Shown in pieces: positions 32,231 through 39,684 of a stretch of DNA of 39,684 nucleotides. Position 1 is the first letter of the stretch. Every line of letters starts with the position of its first letter. The position numbers were made by a program, and so were the translations under genes. The notes under the pieces are model-generated. The model ran no database searches. It was given only the letters and a program-made list of their open reading frames with translations, and was not told the origin of the DNA. The stretch is from Saccoglossus kowalevskii. Taxonomy: Eukaryota > Hemichordata > Enteropneusta > Harrimaniidae. Where the stretch lies: positions 352,567-392,250 of the forward strand of contig NW_003106600.1 of the NCBI RefSeq assembly GCF_000003605.2, given 5' to 3'.

Positions 32231-33296
32231 TGTGCTATTCTATACTTTCAAGTTTTTTTTATATTTATTTGCCATGCACTGAGAACAATGGCAACATACA
32301 GTCATGGAGATACCATTTATGATAAACGGTATTGTTGTTCAGTTCCCCCAGAATATTGGTGGCAACAAAGACTACATGAACGAAAGAATTACTGGTACTT
32401 GTTTTGATGGCTGGCAAAGAATTACTTTTTTGGTCAATGTTTGAAGTCTGGAAGAATTCTGTGATAGTAAAATTGATAGCGTTATGTACGTTGTTTCTGG
32501 TATGACAGGAATACAGGTACGCTATATGTAATACAAATTCTCTGAATGCTACTGCCAGTAAAGATTGTAAAGTTGTCTGCATCATTTATACGTAACGTAT
32601 TCGAAAATCATGTACGGGCGACATATTTTGTCTGGCGTGTTATTTATTTTTTCTCTTTTTTTTTTAAACTTGACTGGACTTACCTCGAATGCTGGCTGTG
32701 CTACACGACCGACAGAGATAAATGTTTAACCCCAACAGAGGTGCACATAGTTGAGGCACAGCTGCTCAGTGAGTTTGCCTGTGTGTCTCCTACTGAATGG
32801 AATTACTAGTATGTTAATACTTCTACTTTAATATCAACAACAATAAAATTAAAACATGGCACATCTCTTTTCAGGTTATGCCACCCACATTGCTTTACAT
32901 TTTCTGTACAACGATACTGAGTCAGTTTTATTATTGAAATTATAATGAAATGGATTTTCATTTACAATTCAGTTGCAAATAATTCTCAAGCAGGACACAC
33001 GATTTTCTCAATTAAAATCATGGTCATGAAGTCAGAAACAAAGTTGTACATTCCAAACATTCACCTCATATTCGGAGAATGTCGAGTGTACGAAATCGCT
33101 CATTATTTTTACTTATATTCTCGAGATGAGAATGAAGGTGGCACAGTCTTTCAATCACGTGATCAGTCACGTGGCCGTATGAGGCACTAAACACAATGTG
33201 CTTACGATGGTATTTTTCGTTTCGTAATAATTTTTCGTCTTTAATTTTGCTATTTTCACTGATGGTAAGCAAAATCCACTAAATTGAATCCACATG
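32231..33296. other. Intergenic, nothing supported
   Basis: No further tetraspanin exon could be recognised. Two CACGTG E-boxes lie 12 bases apart at 33156 and 33168. Confidence 0.4.
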
Positions 33297-33410
33297 AACA
33301 TGTAAATAACAGTAGAACTCATTATTTCGCTGGCAATTTCGTGAACTTAAAACCCAGTGAAATTAAATGTCAGTGAAAATAAATTCTGTTACAGTATTTC
33401 CATGTGAAAA
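33297..33410. mobile_element. Foldback repeat with CAGTGAAAATAAATTC units
   Basis: The left arm ACATGTAAATAACAGTAGAA then ATTTCGCTGG is mirrored by the right arm, on the minus strand ACATGGAAATACTGTAACAG then TTATTTTCACTG. The CAGTGAAAATAAATTC unit is shared with the 22168-22376 element. Confidence 0.55.
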
Positions 33411-34852
33411 TATCATTGTTGTAAACTTTTTATGGTTTACTTTTGTAATTCCATTTGCGTTCACGGGGAACCTGACAAAGTATACAGTTTTTTTTTTTTT
33501 GTCTTTTATAATTTTTTTTTTCATTCATATATTTTCCCAAAAAAGTACATTACTTCAAAATAATCTTACATGTCAAAAAGATATACAAAAAGATAATTAA
33601 CAACATAAAATGAAGCAAAGTATACAGTTTGTTTTAGGATAACTAGGCTGGGTTATAATGAGCTGTCTTGTGCGCCTAGAAACAGTTTTGAAAAGTCCAT
33701 GGATCAATGAAAACTCTGAATAGTAAGAATAGAAAACTAACAAAAGTGCAATTTAATATCGATGTGTTAATAAACATTTGTGTAAATGGCGATTTAGTCA
33801 GTCCTAGAGCGCCACCAAGTCGATTCCCACACGCTGACAAAAAATACCCTTAACACCGGGATGTGTTGTCCGAGTAGCACAGACAGCTTAGTAAATATGT
33901 ATCCATTTAACGCCAACTTACATACTTCAACGTTTGTCTGTTAATCGCTCGGAAACATTGTTCAGAATGCCTCATATTTCTAAATACCATTACCATAGCA
34001 ACGCACGTTCGATTGTCAAGTTCAGTTTCACGACATGAAATATTTCAATATAATGTTTAATAAGCGATTCATAGCCGTATACTGGTGTGAGGCATTCAGG
34101 ATATAAAGACGAGAATAAGTTCGAAACGCGTTCCTAATGATATTCAGAAGATATCATCGTTGTTCAAATTACGTCTAGTGTGTACTTATCGCGGTGGTTC
34201 GGGATTCAATAATCAACCGTCACGACACGGTTAATGACACCTTGATTGAAACTACCTGTGTTCACACATGAGAACAAACATATGACTTACACAATGAATA
34301 ACAGTAAATATGGAATAAATCCGTTCACTGCAAATCCAGTCCTATGTTCTTTGTAACATCAAATTTAAAATCATGCGAGATTCGATTTTTGCTCATATAT
34401 GTCCTGATAATGTAACCTGGGTTGAGTCAAGTTGCATTTCAGTCACATCTCCGGTTGTTATAGCGTGCAGACCCCTAGATACCGTCTATTCAAGTATCCA
34501 TATATTTGTAAATATTTACGTACGTACAACCAAACAATACAGATATTTGCAACGACCCGTAGGTATTGTTATATGTGTCTATTGTTATTAAAATATAATG
34601 GTTCTCTTCGACCCTGAGGGGAAACATCGATCGATATAATGTTGTGTCCGAGTCGGCGGTGAGGGCATTTCTCGTCTGTGAGATGTTTGTACTTTGTCCC
34701 ATTTCCTTTTCTGGCCATTGTGATTAAGGATTCAATTTATTTTAAGGTCACAAGATACACCTCCAAATGCATTGTATCGACAGTGTTACGTCACATGACC
34801 TGTTAAAGAGGGGTCCAATATGCATAGGACAACGCACGGGAGTGTAATCGTT
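33411..34852. other. Intergenic, nothing supported
   Basis: AT-rich; poly-T runs near 33490 and 33510. No gene on either strand could be supported. Confidence 0.4.
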
Positions 34853-34853
34853 C

Positions 34854-34945
<92 letters not shown>
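34853..34945. repeat. (CAGA)n microsatellite, about 23 copies
   Basis: Uninterrupted CAGA for 93 bases. It creates artificial open frames on both strands (repeated TDRQ / VCLS) that are not genes. Confidence 0.98.
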
Positions 34946-35972
34946 TTGTCCGAGTATTTTTTTATATCTGAACGATACAGCAACGATACGCAACAGAGAG
35001 TGTAATACTTGTAATACGTTCATCACGTCTGGACTCGGAGATTGTACTGGCAAATCACGTCAAACTGATTACGTTTGGGTGCATTCAGAACCTTCCAGAA
35101 GTTCTACTCTCATTTAACAAATGGTGTATAATCTTTCTGTCAGTTTCCACCAAAGGCATTCTGGGGGATATTATTTGTGTGAAAAGAACATATTTGATAT
35201 GTTAACAGCAACGTCTTCACGGCTGACCCCTGACCCCTGACCGCATCACATTGTTGGTTTACTTAAGATAATGCTGCCATTAAAAAAATCACAGTAAATC
35301 ATACACTTCTGGTGATTAACATACTTGCAAGTCATTCGTTTTTAACGTTTTTACGGATCAAGAAAGATGTGCTTCCAGAGAAAACATATGCAAAACATTC
35401 CAAAAAGCAGTCATTATGAAACATTTGGCATAGGAATCTATGTAAAAACATTATTCCATGGATAACTTATAGTAATACATGTATTCCAAAAGTCTCCATT
35501 TTTCGTGTGAGTCATATGAGCCCTCATAACACTACATATCATTTTAGCATAGGTCAACAAACACAATTTTGAGATATGAAGGAATATTTCTGTCATAGGA
35601 ACCAATAATTAACTACTCAAAATACGTATTTTTGATCAATTGTCGTTTTGTGGAAAACTTAGTTCAGTGACCCTATAATTGTATTACAGTAACTCCTCTT
35701 GTTGGATTTCAAGGATTTCTGAGTATGTTTTTTAATGGTAGCAAACCACATTAAGATAAATTCTTACTCATCTGGTTTAATTCTAGTAAATTATCCCGGG
35801 GGGTTGAAATAGAGCACTCTCTTCTTCGTCCGTTCCACTGGGCAACGATATAATTCGTAAGTCATGCAGACAATGGCCAGTTAATACCCGACTGTTAACG
35901 GGAGCTTATACTTATCCTGACTCCGGGAAAGTCAAACTAAATACTTTTAAATACTGGAAATTCTTCACGGGA
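34946..35972. other. Intergenic, nothing supported
   Basis: No gene or clear repeat, apart from a short TGACCCCTGACC duplication near 35225. Confidence 0.4.
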
Positions 35973-36025
35973 ATGTCAAGTAAATGTCAAGTAAATGTCA
36001 AGTAAATGTCAAGTAAATGTCAAGT
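35973..36025. repeat. 11-bp minisatellite, about 5 copies
   Basis: ATGTCAAGTAA repeated head to tail, perfect. Confidence 0.95.
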
Positions 36026-36039
36026 CATTCTCACGTTTC

Positions 36040-36860
36040 GAATTATTCTTTGTAGTGTGCACTTTCCTTTTAAAACGCGTCCACTAAGTGATACAGGAAG
36101 TGATTAAAACTTCTAAGGATTCTCGTAATAACCTCATAGCATCAATTTTTACCGTTATGTCATGAATTTGTTTTCGCGTATCTGTTGACCGACTTAATTA
36201 ACTGATTATTAGCTGAATTGCTGTGTTATGTCTGTCATCGTTTAGGTCTATTTGAAGTTTTGGACGGAACTTGGCTCAGTGATTTGGAACTAATTACCAG
36301 ATAATCGTCGCCATTCTGACAGTTTATATTCATAGTTATTAATGTAGTGAACGATTAATCAAAAGATATGACGTATTCAGTACTTAGTGTGATTGGCTTT
36401 ATGATTGAAGGTTACGCCTTAGAGTCTTTTTACTGCTTTGTAATTGGTTAGAGTTTTACCCATTAGAGTTTTGAAAATGAATAAAGAGAGTTTGAGTTGG
36501 TCTTGGGGAGACAGCACGATAGACGCAGTAGAGAGAGTGCAGTCCTGGAGAGTCGAGTCATGGGGCGAGCCTTGAGGCAGTCCAGTCTTGGGCTAGCCTT
36601 GGGTCAGCCTTGTGAGAGTCTTGGGGACTTTTCCCCAGGGCGCTGTGTCTTATAGAGTGCTCCAAAAGATCGACTAAGACGAGAGCTGAAACGTATTTCG
36701 TTGTGTGCGTCTTATTTGACTGTAAAGTATAAGTGACTTTCCCGATCCCGTACCTCAAGGGGACGAGATAGAGAGACGAGACGAGTTTCCCCCCTGACAA
36801 GTGTGGAGAACCCCGAGAGAGAAGATTTTCCCCTTGATAGTTACATAAATATTAGAAACG
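36040..36860. mobile_element. Possible solo LTR or LTR-like region
   Basis: AATAAA at 36480 is followed by a sharp change to a GC-richer, purine-rich 350-base stretch (GGCGAGCCTTGAGGCAGTCC, CTTGGGTCAGCCTTG, CCCCGAGAGAGAAG). A polyadenylation signal followed by such an R/U5-like block is typical of LTRs. No TG...CA boundary, target duplication or gag/pol is seen, so this is weak. Confidence 0.2.
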
Positions 36861-37083
36861 AGAACACGGGTAGTTTGTATTCATCGCTGATTGCTAATAC
36901 AATGATTAATTATTAACTTGATCATGATTATTATTAACAATAGACTCCCATGTATTAACTCCGTACTTACATAATAACGCGTTTATCACAAATACCTGGT
37001 CCGTGACCCCAATTTTGTTTTATGCATATAGCGCTGTACAGCAAATTTTACATCGTATCAGCAATTCCCAAGATCTTTAAATG

Positions 37084-37266
37084 AAACTGTATTAATCAAC
37101 CTTAACTGATACAACAACTACTACCACATATATATGTATGGATTAAACTGTATTAATCAACCTTAACTGATACAACAACTACTACCACATATATATGTAT
37201 GGATTAAACTGTATTAATCAACCTTAACTGATACAAGAACTACTACCACATATATATGTATGGATT
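37084..37266. repeat. 61-bp tandem repeat, 3 copies
   Basis: AAACTGTATTAATCAACCTT starts at 37084, 37145 and 37206. Copies are almost identical (one C to G in the third). Confidence 0.95.
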
Positions 37267-38440
37267 TAGGAGACATCACATACGAGACTACCGTAAATGT
37301 TTCAACTCGAGAATAAAAAACAAGCGAACCCCAAATAATATAACAACGCATACTTGTGTACACTACGAGTAGTGAGAAATCAATTGCACCAGAAAGTGTG
37401 ATTTTTGTCACTATACTATGACGGCAGCGAACTCTTACACCTTGTGAGTGATGCCTCGAAGTAATGAAATATTTGGAGGGAATAATATCAAAATAATTGA
37501 TCAAAACATTATACTGATGTAGATGTAGAAAGGAACTGGGGAAAGCGACGAGAAAACTAGTTCTAACCTGGACTTACCTCGGCATAAATAATTCCTTATA
37601 TTGACTGAACGCAGAATTAAATATACGTCATGATATTTTAGCAAATCTAGGTTTTTTATATTTTTGTACATCATACACAATCCCATTGATTCACAATTTA
37701 GAAATGCCGAAAATAAATAAAAGCAATTAATAAGACTTAAAAAAATGGTACATGCGATCAATGCCTATTGTTGCCCCTAGAGTTCCCAAATGTCAACTCC
37801 ATGTACTGTTTAAATATGAACACGTGTTGTTGAACTACACGTAACTTTATTGTCATCTGATTTGAGGAGCTTGTAAATGAGCTTTCCACAAAACCGCGCT
37901 GGTAGACGATTATCCGTACGGTTGATTTCATTCTAATGATGCTAGCATTCGATAGAAATAATAAAACATCAACTGATTATTTTGGTTTGAACTCGAGACA
38001 ATAAACATTCTATGTTTATCCATGCGGAGAAACTCATCCAAGTACACTAATTAAACTATTGTAATGTCAATGGCATCTCCATTACCAATCTTAATTGTTT
38101 GTAGATAACTTCATGAAGTCACGAGCTTTAGACTTTACAAGGACGACGAGATTTATCGAAATTATGGGAAATTCCGCTTGCATAAGAACAAACAAAATAG
38201 CCCCCAATGATCAATTCAACTACTATGTGAACCTAACGGAAACACTGACTCTCTCGTGGTTAAACACCCATGTTTTTTACCATGAGTGCAACATTTTATT
38301 TATCCACCGAAATGTTTGTTTTCACGTTTACACAGTACTTTTGTAGGATTTAGAGTTTTATAATTCCAAATTTATATATGTTATTGTGAGTATAGTTTAT
38401 CTCATCATAATTCACATTAAAACATATATGAGGGGAGGCA
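37267..38440. other. Intergenic, nothing supported
   Basis: No gene or repeat recognised. Confidence 0.4.
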
Positions 38441-38940
38441 AGGGGGTAGCTGGTACGGTTTTACGGGAAATAAAAAGTTTTTTTTACAATTTACAAAGAA
38501 AAAAAAGACGTTTTTACAGTTTACAGTGTTGAAAAATGGAACATTGAATGGCCCGAACAGCTCTCCGACTCAAATTCTCCGACATTACTGCGCCGTGTGT
38601 AGAAACGCATGCGCATATTACCCTCGTAATGCTCTTCATTCGGTTAGAGGGCCTTTTACGTCTCAATTTTGTAGTGAATTGTGTCATCTAGTCGTTTTAC
38701 GGTTTCTAAAATGTAATTTCCCTGGATTATTCTTTACGATTTTTTTATTTGGATGTAAATTCTTGTACGTACCGAGAAAAATTACACATTTTTACAGTGT
38801 ACGAAAACAATATTTGATTGACGTTGTACGTCTAGCCTGTGATTACAAAATTACGGAATGTATTTTTTTCTATTTACGTTGTATGAAAAAAAAAAATATT
38901 GCAATTTCGTTGAACGAAAATACCCCCCCCCCCCCCATAT
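38441..38940. repeat. Probable repeat element with TTTTACRGTTT motifs, ending in a C-run
   Basis: GGTTTTACGGGAAAT, GTTTTTACAGTTTACAGTG, TTTTACGGTTTCTAAAATG, TTTTTACAGTGTACG and similar blocks recur irregularly, and the stretch ends in a run of about 15 C. The long open frame across it (38526-38948) shows no domain and is probably a consequence of the repeat. Confidence 0.3.
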
Positions 38941-39541
38941 ATGTATGAAAGCTGTGTGAATGTGTGCAATAGTGTATACGTGTCAGCGTTCGTTATCGTT
39001 TCCATGGCTCAGACACCACGTGATATGGCGTGGTGACAGACCATTTGTGCCTGGTGACTGCAACGTGGAGACTGTTCTTATATCTGTGCTACGTCCTTCT
39101 GTTTCTGATTTTTACAATAAACATTCACGGTCAAAACTAAAGTTCCCCAGCTTTATTTCAGAAATTGGCACGTAATTGAGTAACGAGAATACGGTTTTAC
39201 ATATGGCAGGCAAACATCCTAAATACTGTTTTTTTACAACTTAATGCTACTTTTTGTAGAAAACTTAGGAAAAAGTACCGTTGTAGATATCGTGCTTAAC
39301 ATATGTTTACAGAGACAGTGTAAGAAAGGAAACGACCACCTGTTAAATCGACAGCGAATAAAATACACATATCACGGGTTTCATCTCAATTATAAGTTGA
39401 CATTGTTCGATCACGTACTAAGTGTTGATGGTAATACGTAAACATTGAGCATTGATTTGAGCTGTGATTGCCTGTTTTTTAATTATAACAACCAAGCATA
39501 TAGCATGGATCGCTGCATCATGGCCAATAGTGTTTTCGTCT
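38941..39541. other. Intergenic, nothing supported
   Basis: Contains no recognised gene or repeat. Confidence 0.4.
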
Positions 39542-39684
39542 GAGCCGCCCTGGACCGCACTGGGCCTCGCCGAGCTTTACTGGACCGCACTGGACCTCGT
39601 CGAGCTTTACTGGACCGCACTGGGCCTCGCCGAGCTTTACTGGACCGCACTGGGCCTCGCCGAGATTTACTGGACCACACTGGG
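39542..39684. repeat. 30-bp GC-rich tandem array running off the window end
   Basis: Units of CTGGACCGCACTGGGCCTCG + CCGAGCTTTA, about 4.5 copies with 1-2 changes each. The unit is divisible by three, so the minus strand stays open with a SSKARRGPVR decapeptide repeat. The array continues beyond the window, so its extent and any coding role cannot be judged. Confidence 0.92.

Noticed and set aside
34748..35053. Open frames on both strands across the CAGA array (VCLS and TDRQ repeats)
   Set aside because: Produced by a tetranucleotide repeat that is open in every frame; no flanking coding signal.
36558..36800. 80-codon minus-strand open frame
   Set aside because: Lies in the GC-rich block of the possible LTR, with no domain.
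38526..38948. 140-codon plus-strand open frame
   Set aside because: Aromatic and cysteine-rich but with no recognisable domain, overlapping a TTTTACRGTTT repeat and ending in a poly-C run; more likely repeat than gene.
1..39684. CRISPR array, operon or phage-type system
   Set aside because: Spliced animal genes and eukaryotic repeats throughout; the regular repeats are minisatellites without unique spacers.

Overview
The window is nuclear DNA from a non-vertebrate animal. It is AT-rich, its genes are split by canonical GT/AG introns of a few hundred bases to 2 kb, and there is abundant debris of non-autonomous DNA transposons, a decayed LINE and many minisatellites. The style (dispersed 'GCGAAAATTAATTCC' and 'CCGTAAAA..GGCCGC' repeats) resembles lophotrochozoan or other marine invertebrate genomes, but the phylum cannot be fixed from this sequence alone.

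Two protein-coding genes are supported, both on the + strand. Gene 1 (1 to 17557) enters already inside a long exon. It is the 3' part of a giant gene: 19 exons in the window, about 1.9 thousand residues, overwhelmingly Glu/Pro/Val/Ser/Thr. It has tandemly repeated modules of 7, about 36, about 45 and about 92 residues. All introns from 926 to 11210 are phase 0 and the enclosed exons are multiples of three, so any of them could be skipped in frame. The last five exons switch to phase 1 and 2 and encode a different, basic/acidic C-terminus with V-[IT]-[KR]-[KR] motifs that recalls the extreme C-terminus of ankyrins. My best call is the unstructured tail of a giant invertebrate ankyrin; the ankyrin repeats, ZU5 and death domains would lie upstream. 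The largest exon carries two single-base gaps relative to its own repeats (about 8370 and 8398), which break the frame as written.

From 17558 to about 24480 no gene is seen. The stretch holds the 3' UTR, a 26-bp minisatellite, two copies of a TTAA-flanked MITE, a second foldback MITE and the broken 3' end of a LINE ORF2.

Gene 2 (probable non-coding exon near 24633; coding 26329 to 30007) is a complete tetraspanin of 246 residues in six coding exons with all introns phase 0. It has four membrane segments, the CCG and PDSCC motifs, a six-cysteine large loop and two N-glycosylation sites. A decayed copy of its first-membrane-segment exon lies about 2 kb downstream (32163 on).

From 30008 to the end no convincing gene is seen. 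There is a foldback repeat, a 93-bp CAGA microsatellite, 11-, 61- and 30-bp tandem arrays and a region that may be a solo LTR. The two genes share orientation only; nothing in the sequence links their functions.
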